From the NCBI RefSeq assembly GCF_000429545.1, contig NZ_AUCB01000012.1:1-64000 (forward strand): 64,000 bases of DNA, written 5' to 3'. This document shows, in pieces, positions 17,224 through 26,650 of this stretch (position 1 is its first letter; each line of letters opens with the position of its first letter). A program made the translations under genes and the position numbers. Under the pieces are notes generated by a model. That model saw only the letters and a program-made list of their open reading frames with translations, had not been told where the DNA came from and searched no databases. Source of the stretch: Arenibacter certesii DSM 19833. Its GTDB lineage: Bacteria; Bacteroidota; Bacteroidia; Flavobacteriales; Flavobacteriaceae.

Positions 17224-18243
17224 ATGAATCAGAATAAAAATGATCAGTCACACAGTATGGCTGGTCTCTTCACTTTGGCAATTCGTCTGGTAGTAGGCTG
17301 GACTTATTTTTCCGCTTTTTGGCGTAGACTAGTAATAGACAATAAATTAAACCCTGAGGAAGCGGGTTATATAGGAGAAAAATTCAATCATTTCTTACCC
17401 AACGCTTTAGGCATTGGCCCCATGATAGAATATTTAGTGAGCAATCCCGATACCCTTTGGTGGGCCATGATGGTGTTTACCATTATAGAAGGATTGGTAG
17501 GCCTATTTATTATGCTGGGTCTTTTCACCAGATTAATGAGTATTGGTGTTTTTAAACTGGCAATGGGAATCCTATTAGGCGCTGGTTGGATAGGTACCAC
17601 CTGTCTGGACGAGTGGCAGATAGGAGTATTAGGTATTGCCACAGGCTTCACCTTATTCCTTACCGGTAGCGGCGCCTACTCTTTAGATCAATATTTTATT
17701 GATAAAAACGCAAAATTTACGCGTACAAAATGGTTTACTTGGTTAGGTTCTGGAACCTTGCCCATTAATAACATTAAGCCAGTGGTATTGACAGGGGCAT
17801 TGGCCATTTTTGCTCTAACCCTATTCACCAATCAGTATTTCCATGGGGGTATCTTTGGAACCCTTCACAACAAATCTGTAAAGCCAAAATTAGAGATCAG
17901 TAACACAATCCTCAATGAGGACTACTTACAGTTTGAGGTGTTCCGAGTAGAAGGTGCAGATGTTTATGGTTCTTTTTTAATCGGTATTCAGCTGTTGGAC
18001 AAAAATGACAATATCCTTTTATATAAAGAGGGGTCTGATCTTGCCATCTTTCCAATAGATGATATTCACAATTATTATGTGGCCAAGATAAAACCCGGAA
18101 AACACAGTCTTATTATTCCGTTAGGGGCCAAGGCCGATCTTACTTTGGACCTAGAAAATATCGATTTACAGAAAGGGGAGCAATACACCCTAAAATTGAT
18201 TGATATTAGTGGTTTGGAATGGGAAATCGAGATGGTTTATTAA
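17224..18243 (+). CDS. doxD: Thiosulfate:quinone oxidoreductase-type protein, DoxD-DoxA fusion
   Basis: A 339-residue membrane protein. The N-terminal part (to about 160) is the DoxX/DoxD four-helix domain (RLVVGWTYFSAFWRR, IEGLVGLFIMLGLFTR, GAGWIGTTCLDEWQIG). After a fifth hydrophobic segment (about 180-200) comes a soluble beta-rich domain (about 215-339) like DoxA. In archaea DoxD and DoxA are separate subunits that oxidise thiosulfate to tetrathionate and reduce quinone; here they are one chain, as in several Bacteroidota. It would pass electrons from thiosulfate to the quinone pool used by cytochrome bd. The activity is inferred from family only. Confidence 0.85.
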   Translation: MNQNKNDQSHSMAGLFTLAIRLVVGWTYFSAFWRRLVIDNKLNPEEAGYIGEKFNHFLPNALGIGPMIEYLVSNPDTLWWAMMVFTIIEGLVGLFIMLGLFTRLMSIGVFKLAMGILLGAGWIGTTCLDEWQIGVLGIATGFTLFLTGSGAYSLDQYFIDKNAKFTRTKWFTWLGSGTLPINNIKPVVLTGALAIFALTLFTNQYFHGGIFGTLHNKSVKPKLEISNTILNEDYLQFEVFRVEGADVYGSFLIGIQLLDKNDNILLYKEGSDLAIFPIDDIHNYYVAKIKPGKHSLIIPLGAKADLTLDLENIDLQKGEQYTLKLIDISGLEWEIEMVY

Positions 18244-18276
18244 TCCCAATTATGTATAAAAACTGCCTAAAATTGG

Positions 18277-18306
18277 GCCTTAAGCTAAAACTTAAGGCTT
18301 TTTTTG
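18277..18306 (+). terminator. Terminator after DoxD
   Basis: GCCTTAAG pairs with CTTAAGGC (18291-18298) and a T run follows. Confidence 0.8.
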
Positions 18307-18473
18307 TTTTTAATTTCTGATCTTAAATTTCCACCTAACAGTCACATACCTGATTAATTATTTGGATCAACAAATAATTCTATAAGGACAAGACAACTAT
18401 ATGCTAACAGCTAACTTATTCTATATGCAGCCAAAAAATATATTATATCTTTATTAATTATTTCTATCACCCT

Positions 18474-19382
18474 ATGAAAGAAGAACGCACAAGGTTTAAA
18501 CCAAAAGATATCCCATCCTTAATTAAGGACACTTTTAATGCATGGATGGCTAATGATCCTTGGCGCTTAAGTGCCGTTATTGCTTACTACGCTGTGTTAT
18601 CCCTCCCAGCCCTATTGGTGATCATTATCAATATAGTGGGAAGCATTTGGGGCGTAGAAATAGTACAAGGTCAACTTACAGACGAATTTTCTGCCGCCCT
18701 AGGCAGGGAAGCAGCAACCTCCATTGAAAACATAATTTCCGAAACTCAAAATGAGAAAAAAAACCTTATCTCTACCCTTATTGGAATTGGGACTTTGCTC
18801 TTTGGTGCTACCGGAGTGTTTTATCAATTAAAAATATCTCTTAACCAAATATGGCAAGTAGAACCAGACCCTAATGCAAAGGTTTGGAAACTCATTACCG
18901 ATCGTGCGCGCAGTTTTGCCTTTATATTAGTTATAGGTTTTTTATTATTGATCAGTTTTATTTTTACCGCAGCAATTGGTGTTCTTAACAGTTATATTAA
19001 ACAGATGTTCCCCGATCTAGTCATATATATAGCTTACATAATGGATATGCTTATATCCATAAGTATAATATCTGTATTGTTTGCGTTGATGTTTAAATAT
19101 TTGCCAGATGCCAAGATTAAATGGAAAACTGTATGGAAAGGCGCTATTCTTACCGCCGTGCTATTTGTCATCGGAAAAACCTTATTAGGGCTCTATTTTG
19201 CCGCAGCAGAACCAGGCTCTACCTACGGTGCGGCAGGCACAATAGTTTTAATATTATTATGGGTTTCCTACTCTTGCTTAATTCTATTTTTTGGAGCGCA
19301 GTTTACTTATATTTACGCCCAACGCTATGGACAAGGCATTCAACCAAGTAGTATAGCTACAATAAGCAAATCCAAAGGATAA
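18474..19382 (+). CDS. YihY/BrkB family inner-membrane protein
   Basis: A 302-residue protein with six hydrophobic segments. It has the family start region (DPWRLSAVIAYYAVLSLPALLVI), the GATGVFYQLKISLNQIW motif and the GAAGTIVLILLWVSYSCLILFFGAQFTY signature near the C-terminus. The family was once called RNase BN by mistake; its real role, possibly transport or envelope maintenance, is unsettled. It is a single gene with no operon partner. Confidence 0.88.
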   Translation: MKEERTRFKPKDIPSLIKDTFNAWMANDPWRLSAVIAYYAVLSLPALLVIIINIVGSIWGVEIVQGQLTDEFSAALGREAATSIENIISETQNEKKNLISTLIGIGTLLFGATGVFYQLKISLNQIWQVEPDPNAKVWKLITDRARSFAFILVIGFLLLISFIFTAAIGVLNSYIKQMFPDLVIYIAYIMDMLISISIISVLFALMFKYLPDAKIKWKTVWKGAILTAVLFVIGKTLLGLYFAAAEPGSTYGAAGTIVLILLWVSYSCLILFFGAQFTYIYAQRYGQGIQPSSIATISKSKG

Positions 19383-19786
19383 TTACTATCTTCTCCCTTT
19401 AATAATTGGAACATGGCAATCTATCCTAAATCAATCAAATCCCTAAAACAAAATAAAGTAGGAGCTAATAGCATATTTATTTTTCAGCATTGCAAATGCA
19501 TCAACATATTAAGCAAAAACGGCAACTAAAAGCGGTGTAGCTTATTAATTTTGTCATAAGAGTTATGCCGGACCAATTTTTAATAAATATGCTTTTGAAT
19601 TATAAAGAACAGGCTGCCCTAAATGAAGTATGCTACCCTACCCTATATCTTATTCTTATAGTTCCAAGCATCAAAAATTATCCTAGTAATCATATTGGAT
19701 AGTGAAAAATGGGATTTTTACCTTCTAAGACTTATCCAATTCCATTACTCTTAATTGATATCATTTTTACATAAAACATACAAAAC
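19383..19786. other. Intergenic region, no gene supported
   Basis: A 404-base spacer. A 45-codon frame from 19565 has no signal, no recognisable motif and no clear promoter, so it is not called. Nothing else stands out. Confidence 0.5.
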
Positions 19787-20398
19787 ATGACATCCTCTGA
19801 ACAAATACAACTAGAAAAAATAGCAGATGCAGATTATGAAATATTTGCTTTGTTAAAGCAACGATATAGCCCTAGGGTATTCAAGGACAAGAAAATTTAC
19901 AAACAGCATTTAAATCAACTTTTTGAAGCAGTGAGATGGTCTGCAAGTTCCAATAACTTACAGCCTTGGCGCTTTTTATATGCTGAAAAAGGTTCGGATA
20001 CCTATAACAATATTTTAGATTGCTTAAGCGACTTTAATAAAGAATGGGCATCAAATGCTCCCTTATTAATGTTAACTGCCTACAAGGAAAAAACAGACGA
20101 TGGCAAAGAAAATTTCCATGCGTTGCATGATCTTGGTCTTTGCATGGGTAGCATGACAGTGCAGGCACAATATATGGGCATAGCGCTACATCATATGGCC
20201 GGAGTGGATTGGAAGAAGGCCCATGAAAAATTCAACATTCCCGAGGGGTTCCATGTAACTACCGCTGTTGCCATGGGACATTATGGCGGAAATCTTGATG
20301 ATCTACCCAACAACTTAAAGGAACAAGAAGTAGCAAATAGGAAACGAGTTTCACAATTAGAATTTGCTTTTAAAGATACATGGGGAGACCAAAAGTAA
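19787..20398 (+). CDS. Nitroreductase family flavoprotein
   Basis: A 203-residue cytoplasmic FMN enzyme of the nitroreductase/NfnB type, which transfers electrons from NAD(P)H to nitro groups, quinones or similar acceptors. Family marks are QRYSPRVF (phosphate contact near residue 28), the SSNNLQPWRF FMN-binding segment (about 53-62), the ALHDLGLCMGSMTVQAQYMGI helix, and the C-terminal AVAMGHYG. Length fits. The physiological substrate cannot be told. It ends at a terminator shared with the opposite gene. Confidence 0.88.
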   Translation: MTSSEQIQLEKIADADYEIFALLKQRYSPRVFKDKKIYKQHLNQLFEAVRWSASSNNLQPWRFLYAEKGSDTYNNILDCLSDFNKEWASNAPLLMLTAYKEKTDDGKENFHALHDLGLCMGSMTVQAQYMGIALHHMAGVDWKKAHEKFNIPEGFHVTTAVAMGHYGGNLDDLPNNLKEQEVANRKRVSQLEFAFKDTWGDQK

Positions 20399-20416
20399 TC
20401 ACCAATTCATAAAATT

Positions 20417-20460
20417 AAAAAGCCTGAAAAATAAGTTTAATTTTCAGGCTTTTTCTTTTT
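20417..20460. terminator. Bidirectional terminator
   Basis: AAAAAGCCTGAAAA (20417-20430) pairs with its complement at 20441-20454 and is flanked by A and T runs. It separates the convergent nitroreductase and aldehyde dehydrogenase genes. Confidence 0.85.
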
Positions 20461-20487
20461 TCGATTTCAATCACATGAAGACAATGA

Positions 20488-21849
20488 CTATTTCCCGATA
20501 AAGACCGTTTTTTTATTTACAAATTCCATTATCCCTTCCAAGGAAAGTTCACGTCCATATCCAGAAGCTTTAGTACCTCCAAAAGGAAGTCTTGGATCAG
20601 ATTTTACCATCTCGTTTACAAAGAAAGCCCCATCAGGTATTTCTCCTATAGCCTGAAGAGCATTCTCTAAATCTTCGGTAAATAACATAGTACCCAATCC
20701 AAATCTAGATTTTGTTGCCAATGCCAAAGCATCACCTCTGTCCTTTGCTTTAATAACCGCTGCCACCGGTCCAAAAAGCTCTTCATCAAAAGCGGGCATT
20801 CCAGGTTTAACTCCAGTAAGTATGGTAGGCTCATAATACGCTCCATCTCTTGAATTGCCCAATTCTACTTTCGCTCCCAGTTCAATTGATCTATCTACTT
20901 GTTTAGCTAGGTCATTTCCTAAATCTTCCCGGGCCAACACACCAATATCTATTTTACTATCCAAAGGATCTCCAGATTTTAAGGCCTTAATTTTATCCCT
21001 AAATTTAGATAGGAATTCCTCATAGATTTCTTCCACTACAATAAATCGTTTCGCAGCAATACAACTTTGACCATTATTTTGCATACGTGCACTGACCATT
21101 GTATCCAAATGTTTGTCCAGATCAGCATCTTCCCAAACCACGCAAGCATTGTTCCCTCCTAGCTCCATTACCGATTTTTTAAGGTTTTTACCCGCTAAGG
21201 AAGCTATGGCACGTCCCGCCTTTTCACTTCCGGTAAGACTTACTCCTTGTACAATATCGCTCTGCATTACAACTTCTAACTGTTTATGATCTGCCAAGAT
21301 TACTTGAAAGCAACCTTCTGGAAATCCTGCTGAAAGAAACAATTCCTCTAGTGCCATTGCACAACCTGGAACATTGCTGGCGTGTTTTAAAATAAGGGTA
21401 TTCCCTGCTGTTAGGGTTGGGGCGGCACAACGTATTACCTGCCAAAAAGGAAAGTTCCAAGGCATTATTGCCAATACACTCCCTATGGGATCGTAACTAA
21501 TAAAGCTCTCCCCTGCTTCGGTCTCTATGAGATCGTCCGCTAAAAAGTCTACGGCATTCCCCGCATAAAATTCGCACGCCCATGCACATTTTTCAACCTC
21601 AGCAACGGCTTGGCTCACGGGCTTTCCCATTTCCCTAGCCATTAACACACTATAACGCTCTTTGTTCTCTAACAATAGATCCGCCAAATTCTGAAGCAGT
21701 TCTACCCTTTTTTCTATACTTTCCTTTTTCCATTCCAGAAAAGCTGTCTCGGCCCTATTCAATACCAATGCTATGTCTGTATCGGTAAATGGTTTGTACT
21801 TCTCCAACAGTTGGTTGTTATAAGGATTTATTGATTTTATATATTCCAT
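20488..21849 (-). CDS. NAD(P)-dependent aldehyde dehydrogenase, succinate-semialdehyde type
   Basis: A 453-residue ALDH that oxidises an aldehyde to the acid. It has MPWNFPFWQVIRCAAPTLTAGN for cofactor binding, the general base Glu near 228 (MELGGNN), and the catalytic Cys near 262 (NNGQSCIAAKRFIV). EELFGPVAAV and PFGGTKASGYGREL complete the family signature. The short 450-460-residue form is usually annotated as succinate-semialdehyde dehydrogenase; substrate is inferred. The downstream end meets a terminator. The upstream DUF2254 gene is 44 bases away on the same strand and may be co-transcribed. Confidence 0.9.
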   Translation of the reverse strand: MEYIKSINPYNNQLLEKYKPFTDTDIALVLNRAETAFLEWKKESIEKRVELLQNLADLLLENKERYSVLMAREMGKPVSQAVAEVEKCAWACEFYAGNAVDFLADDLIETEAGESFISYDPIGSVLAIMPWNFPFWQVIRCAAPTLTAGNTLILKHASNVPGCAMALEELFLSAGFPEGCFQVILADHKQLEVVMQSDIVQGVSLTGSEKAGRAIASLAGKNLKKSVMELGGNNACVVWEDADLDKHLDTMVSARMQNNGQSCIAAKRFIVVEEIYEEFLSKFRDKIKALKSGDPLDSKIDIGVLAREDLGNDLAKQVDRSIELGAKVELGNSRDGAYYEPTILTGVKPGMPAFDEELFGPVAAVIKAKDRGDALALATKSRFGLGTMLFTEDLENALQAIGEIPDGAFFVNEMVKSDPRLPFGGTKASGYGRELSLEGIMEFVNKKTVFIGK

Positions 21850-21893
21850 ACTTTTAAATTTTTAACGATTTTAAAATTTTATTTAAGAGCCAC

Positions 21894-23192
21894 TTACGTG
21901 TTATCCCAATCCTGAAACATTTTTAGTATACGATCCCTATCCAGGTCATTATCAATATTATTTTCAACATCCTTTTTTAACGCCTGTATCTCCAATCTTA
22001 TCCCCTCTCTATTCTCTGTAGAAATCTGTGTATCCCTTTCTAAAAAACCCAAAGCCCCGATAAGAGTAGCTACGACCGAGTTATCTTTTTTAGCATATAA
22101 TCGTATGGGTTGTACTAGAATTTGCATAAGTTCAGAAGCTGTGATTTGATTTTTAATAAGGATAATTTTTCCCTCCTCAAGTGAGGCCGAAGTTATTTTA
22201 GGCAATCTTAGCGTCCTCTGCAATAAGGGAACGAGTTTTGTTATTGCATCAATAGCCGTACCAGGGTCATTTATCCCAGGTGACATAGCTTTAACGGCAA
22301 TTTCCATTAGCTTAACCATTCCCCCCACCCCATCATTATGATCGTTTCTGTTCTTAGATAGTTGACAACAAAAATGCAAGGACTCTAAGTCATCCCCTTC
22401 TACTTTATCCTTTATCTTCAACATGGGCATTCCTTCCCAAATATGGGCGCCCAAATAAGGAACAACCGCTATCTGATTCCCTTTTTCTACAATTGAATTT
22501 GGCAACAAAGAGGCATCAAATCCCCTAAAATATCCTGTTTGAGGAGCATCTATAGTTATAAAATCATCAGTTTGAACCATTTGCAGTTCCATTTGGGAGT
22601 CTTTAGCACTCTCAATCTCCCTATCTATCTGCCTATTACTGGAAAGATAAATGCTTTCAATTATATTCTGAATTTGAATGGATGTAGATATACTGTGAAT
22701 AAAATAAACGAATAAAGCCACACAAGCTACCCCCCACATTGCGGCCAACATGGTAGAAAACCCTAAGGAAGCGGAGTCTATTCCCCTAGCCCCCAAAACA
22801 ATAAGTAGGATAATACAATATAATAAGGTTCCAATATATACCCCTAAAATAAATTGGTGTTTTTTATTGGAAATCAAACTTGGCAAAAGTCGCGGGGAAA
22901 AGTTAGAAGAGGCCTGGCTGAGCACAACCATAACCATCGTAAAACTAAAAACTGTTAATGATAGAACGCCGCTTACTAAAGTAGTTAGAATGGCCCTTGC
23001 AGTTTCATAGTCTGAAATAAAAAGATAGGGAAGTTTATCTTTAAGGGATTCTGCAAGCTCCAAACTTTCCAGTTCTAAAATCGCAAATGCAAACAACAAG
23101 AATCCCAAAGTAATAATAACGGGATAAAATGCAATACTCTGTATCACCCTTCCATAGACCTCCTTGGTTAATTTTATAATAGATCGGAACAT
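21894..23192 (-). CDS. DUF2254 domain-containing membrane protein
   Basis: A 432-residue predicted membrane protein. Four hydrophobic segments fall in the first 170 residues, with the conserved RAILTTLVSGVLSLTVFSFTMVMVVLSQASSNFSPRLLP stretch written here in part as family evidence. A soluble C-terminal domain follows, with MSPGINDPGTAIDAI near residue 305. The family is widespread and uncharacterised. It lies just upstream of the aldehyde dehydrogenase gene on the same strand. Confidence 0.85.
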   Translation of the reverse strand: MFRSIIKLTKEVYGRVIQSIAFYPVIITLGFLLFAFAILELESLELAESLKDKLPYLFISDYETARAILTTLVSGVLSLTVFSFTMVMVVLSQASSNFSPRLLPSLISNKKHQFILGVYIGTLLYCIILLIVLGARGIDSASLGFSTMLAAMWGVACVALFVYFIHSISTSIQIQNIIESIYLSSNRQIDREIESAKDSQMELQMVQTDDFITIDAPQTGYFRGFDASLLPNSIVEKGNQIAVVPYLGAHIWEGMPMLKIKDKVEGDDLESLHFCCQLSKNRNDHNDGVGGMVKLMEIAVKAMSPGINDPGTAIDAITKLVPLLQRTLRLPKITSASLEEGKIILIKNQITASELMQILVQPIRLYAKKDNSVVATLIGALGFLERDTQISTENREGIRLEIQALKKDVENNIDNDLDRDRILKMFQDWDNT

Positions 23193-23566
23193 ATTAAGCT
23201 TTAAATAATTGTCTTAAAGATAGGGATAATAACCTCCCGGGGTATCCTATTCCATGATATTACTAGCACAAAAAAATGAATAACCCTACTTATTACTAGT
23301 TACTAGCAACAACATCCAAACTATTCAAAAGAGGCAAGAATAAATTGAATAGCGTTCATAAATAGCGGGGTTTTTATATAATTTTGATTAAACAGATTAA
23401 GAAATACTAATCTTTTGTGAATAAATAATGGATTTGGAAGTTCACTTTAGAAGTAGGCATTTTTCATAAATCTACAAGTAAAATAGTTGAGTGAATTTAC
23501 TTTACTTTTATGTAATCGCTTCAGATTAGCTATTAAATAAGTTACTACAATTTGGTTGGTTGTTGA
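23193..23566. other. Spacer upstream of an orphan terminator
   Basis: Between the DUF2254 start and the mechanosensitive channel there are 521 bases with no gene-like frame. A terminator hairpin at 23567-23605 points rightward, although no plus-strand gene precedes it. A small RNA ending at the hairpin is possible, but I cannot identify its promoter with confidence. Confidence 0.35.
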
Positions 23567-23605
23567 AAAATGGTTCCGATATTCTTCATTTTCGGAGCCA
23601 TTTTT
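23567..23605 (+). terminator. Terminator-like hairpin without an upstream gene
   Basis: AAAATGGTTCCGA (23567-23579) pairs with TCGGAGCCATTTT (23592-23604), with one T-G wobble, and ends in a T run. It would stop plus-strand transcription before the channel gene at 23714. Confidence 0.6.
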
Positions 23606-23713
23606 ATTGTATATTACTACACGAAACTTCAGAAAATTGGTTGAACAATTGCTCCAATTCAGCTTCTGAAGAAACCAAAAATATATACAATAGAACTATT
23701 CCTAATAAATAAT

Positions 23714-24595
23714 ATGATACTTAGATTAGAAAAAGCGTGGGAAGAAATGGTTAAAAGGTTGGCTTCTTGGTTAGATAGCCTGATCATCAATCTGCCCAAC
23801 TTCATAATAGCGATGCTCGTTTTTGTAGTAGCTATTTTTCTTTCTAAATATGTTTCAAAACTTACCTTAAGACTGCTAGAAAAAAGCAGCATGCAAAGGT
23901 CTATGAAGAGTGTCATAGCCAAAATTGTTTCCATCTTGGTGATTTTTGGCGCTATATTTTTAATCTTGGGCATTCTAGATCTCAGCAAAACCTTTAACAC
24001 TATATTAGCGGGAGCCGGGGTAGCCGGTTTGGCTGTTGGACTCGCGTTGCAAGGGGCATTGACCAATACCTACTCTGGCATTGTCCTTTCCTATATAAAA
24101 CAAATAAGATATGGGGATTGGATAGAAAGCAATGACTTTGCAGGGGAGGTGATCAGTATTGATTTGCGTGCAGTAACAATTCGGCAGACAGATAATAACC
24201 TTGTTTACCTTCCCAACAAATTGGTCCTCGAAAATCCCATAAAGAATTTTTCCTCCACAGCACAATCACGAGTAATATTCACCTGTGGCGTCGGCTACTC
24301 ATCAGACTTAGAATTTGTACGTAACTTGGTAAAAAAAACAATCTCTGAAACCTTTGAATCTATAAATTCTGAAGAGGAAGTGATTTTTCTCTATACCGAA
24401 TTCGGAGATAGTTCCATAAATTTTGAAACTAGATTTTATATAGATTCCACCTCTGCTTTAGAAGTTTTAAAAGCAAAAACGGAAGCTATGATCGCTATTA
24501 AAAAGGTGTTTGATGAACATGATATAAACATCCCTTTCCCTATCAGGACCTTGGATTTCCCTAAAGATTTTAGAAAGCCAGCACAAGGTGCTTAA
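23714..24595 (+). CDS. Small mechanosensitive channel (MscS family)
   Basis: A 293-residue MscS-type channel that releases solutes when membrane tension rises. Three hydrophobic segments precede the pore helix, which has the Gly/Ala pattern GAGVAGLAVGLALQGALTN (about residues 99-117). The beta domain (YGDWIESNDFAGEVISIDLRAVTIR) and a mixed C-terminal domain ending FPIRTLDFP follow. Length and order match the minimal MscS architecture. The start at 23714 gives a short N-terminus before TM1. It is a single gene. Confidence 0.92.
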   Translation: MILRLEKAWEEMVKRLASWLDSLIINLPNFIIAMLVFVVAIFLSKYVSKLTLRLLEKSSMQRSMKSVIAKIVSILVIFGAIFLILGILDLSKTFNTILAGAGVAGLAVGLALQGALTNTYSGIVLSYIKQIRYGDWIESNDFAGEVISIDLRAVTIRQTDNNLVYLPNKLVLENPIKNFSSTAQSRVIFTCGVGYSSDLEFVRNLVKKTISETFESINSEEEVIFLYTEFGDSSINFETRFYIDSTSALEVLKAKTEAMIAIKKVFDEHDINIPFPIRTLDFPKDFRKPAQGA

Positions 24596-24624
24596 TCTAT
24601 AGCTGTTCACTACGAGAACTTTGC

Positions 24625-25887
24625 CTAATGCCGTTGTTGGTAGCGGTGCATTATAAAATGTACTGAGATTGCAAGCAACATTACAAATAGGTATTCGTTA
24701 AAAAAATTATCCTTGGACGGAAAACTAGGCACGTACAATTTAAACGAAATGAAGTAATTAAGGAGTAGTGCTACAAGAAGATACAATTTATTTCTTAACA
24801 TACTAAAACATTCCAAATAGTTTTGCGGCTTTTGCATCAGCCTCACTTCACTACTGAAAAGTTGTCCTACCATTGGCCATAAAAAAATTAGTGGTAGGGC
24901 GTATAATCGCGCTTCTCGTGCCAATGTAGCTAACATTATTACGGGGGTATTTATGATTACCCCCAAGATAAATGCTTTTATATACCGCTTCTGAATATTC
25001 GTAAAACTTTGGGAGTCTTTGGTCACAATCAATAAATAAAGTGCCGGTCCAAGAACAAGTATAAAAGAAAATATGGTTTCTATTGTACTCGCAATAGTTC
25101 CAAAATTATCATACACACTTTGAAATCTAGTCGACTCTAGTGCGGTGGTTTCGCTCCATATGCCATTATATCGATAAAATAATATTAGATAAACACCGTA
25201 AAGAAGCAATGGCAAAAACAGCAACAACCATTTCCGAATCTCCATAAAAGACCAATTCTTAACAGTAATCAATCCAGATCCTAAACCGATCATGACGATA
25301 CCTGGAAAAAGAAAGAGACTACTTTCCCGGGATACCAAAGCCAGTACAAATGATATTACGAAATATCCCCATTTATTATGGAGAAGTGCTAATAAAGACA
25401 ACAATAGGAAACAATATTGTAAAGGCTCGTCATAGGTAAATAATGGTGGAAAAAAAGAAAACACTACGGAAAATGTCAAAAAGAAGCATGTTAAATTCAA
25501 CAGTCCCTGTCTAGAACTTCCACCAAGTTTCAATGAAGTTGTATATATTAAAAAACCACAACCAAAGAGCAACGAAAAATTCACCAAAACAAAGGCCTCC
25601 CCTAAGGTAATTCCAAAAGCCCCAGATGCCCCTTCAATAAGGAGCGAGGTAAGTGGCCTTCTCGCAAATGGAGCAAATTCTTGGTGATATCTAATTTGGG
25701 ATTTTAAGAATACCTGTGAAAGTTTAGAATTGTTTTCATTCAGCATACTATCCGATATGGGCAACATGTGAAGTACAAAAATGAATAAAACAAACCCCAA
25801 CCCTATAAAATAATGTAAACGTTCTTTCATATTGCCAAAGCCTATCGTGGGATTAAATGTAGTAAAAACAAAATTGATGATTACCAT
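24625..25887 (-). CDS. Multi-spanning membrane protein, GT-C glycosyltransferase-like
   Basis: A 420-residue protein with about ten hydrophobic helices. An early extracytoplasmic loop has charged residues (FAPFARRPLTSLL), and FTYDEPLQYCFL and LVSRESSLFLFPG follow. These acid-in-loop patterns resemble GT-C-type or polyprenyl-phosphate sugar transferases, but I do not recognise a defined family. A start 60 bases further in (Met at MKERLHYFIGLG, about 25830) is equally plausible, as it places the first helix nearer the N-terminus. It is a single gene. Confidence 0.5.
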   Translation of the reverse strand: MVIINFVFTTFNPTIGFGNMKERLHYFIGLGFVLFIFVLHMLPISDSMLNENNSKLSQVFLKSQIRYHQEFAPFARRPLTSLLIEGASGAFGITLGEAFVLVNFSLLFGCGFLIYTTSLKLGGSSRQGLLNLTCFFLTFSVVFSFFPPLFTYDEPLQYCFLLLSLLALLHNKWGYFVISFVLALVSRESSLFLFPGIVMIGLGSGLITVKNWSFMEIRKWLLLFLPLLLYGVYLILFYRYNGIWSETTALESTRFQSVYDNFGTIASTIETIFSFILVLGPALYLLIVTKDSQSFTNIQKRYIKAFILGVIINTPVIMLATLAREARLYALPLIFLWPMVGQLFSSEVRLMQKPQNYLECFSMLRNKLYLLVALLLNYFISFKLYVPSFPSKDNFFNEYLFVMLLAISVHFIMHRYQQRH

Positions 25888-26029
25888 CCTAATAATTTAA
25901 GAGTTGGCAATGGGTCAAAAAATAATTTTATAGCGTTAAAACATTCTTGATTAGGTCTTTAACTTAGCAAAGCAGATGCTAAACGATGGGCATCCATTAA
26001 ACCATCGACAATTTAAAAAACAGTGAATT

Positions 26030-26479
26030 ATGAAGAGATACTCAGAAGAAGTTGGCGAAAAACTAAATGATCTTTTAGAGAAAACCTATGATGCAGAAAA
26101 AGGATATATGAAAGCTGCGGAGAATACAGATCACACCCTATTAAAGGCATATTTTGAAAGAAAAAGTAAGGAAAGAACCAATTTTGCCAATGCGTTAAAA
26201 AGTGAGGTCATTAATTTTGGGCAAGACATAGAAGATGGAGGAAGCGTTACCGGTGCTGCTCACAGAGCATGGATGGACGTTAAAGCGTTCTTTTCCTCGG
26301 ACAGTCCAGAAGCAATGTTGGAAGAAGCCATTAGAGGAGAAAAGTCTGCGGTTGATGAATATAGTGATGTTTTATCTGAAACCACACTCCCCCCCAGTAC
26401 CTCTACACTATTAACTAAACAAATGAACCAAATACAAGCGGATCTAAATAGGATAAAGCGCTTGGAAGATTTAAGGTAA
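26030..26479 (+). CDS. PA2169/DUF2383 family four-helix-bundle protein
   Basis: A 149-residue, fully helical, acidic cytoplasmic protein of the ferritin-like DUF2383 group. It has LNDLLEKTYDAEKGYMKAAENT, the middle segment GAAHRAWMDVKAFFSSDS and the C-terminal EAIRGEKSAVDEYSDVL. Family members are often induced with stress genes; no enzymatic role is known. It opens a run of small stress-type genes reaching to Dps at 34.6 kb and has its own terminator. Confidence 0.85.
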   Translation: MKRYSEEVGEKLNDLLEKTYDAEKGYMKAAENTDHTLLKAYFERKSKERTNFANALKSEVINFGQDIEDGGSVTGAAHRAWMDVKAFFSSDSPEAMLEEAIRGEKSAVDEYSDVLSETTLPPSTSTLLTKQMNQIQADLNRIKRLEDLR

Positions 26480-26508
26480 TATACATAATAGTTGAAAGAA
26501 TGAATTAT

Positions 26509-26532
26509 AAGGGTGCCTTGCACCCTTATTTT
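26509..26532 (+). terminator. Terminator after the DUF2383 gene
   Basis: AAGGGTGC pairs with GCACCCTT across a 3-base loop, followed by ATTTT. Confidence 0.75.
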
Positions 26533-26650
26533 CCTAATGCCTAATGCCGATATGGAATAGCGACCTTCACTTAATTCCCATTTTGTTACACTTCTACTTG
26601 GTGCCAGCGTTTTGTATGCGATTGCTATACCTCATCTTACTTAAACCTAT

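Noticed and set aside
19565-19702. 45-codon frame in the spacer before the nitroreductase
   Set aside because: No signal, motif, promoter or clear ribosome-binding context; the length is within chance for AT-rich DNA.
23659-24066. 135-codon minus-strand frame opposite the MscS gene
   Set aside because: It mirrors the codon structure of the well-supported MscS gene and has no family resemblance.
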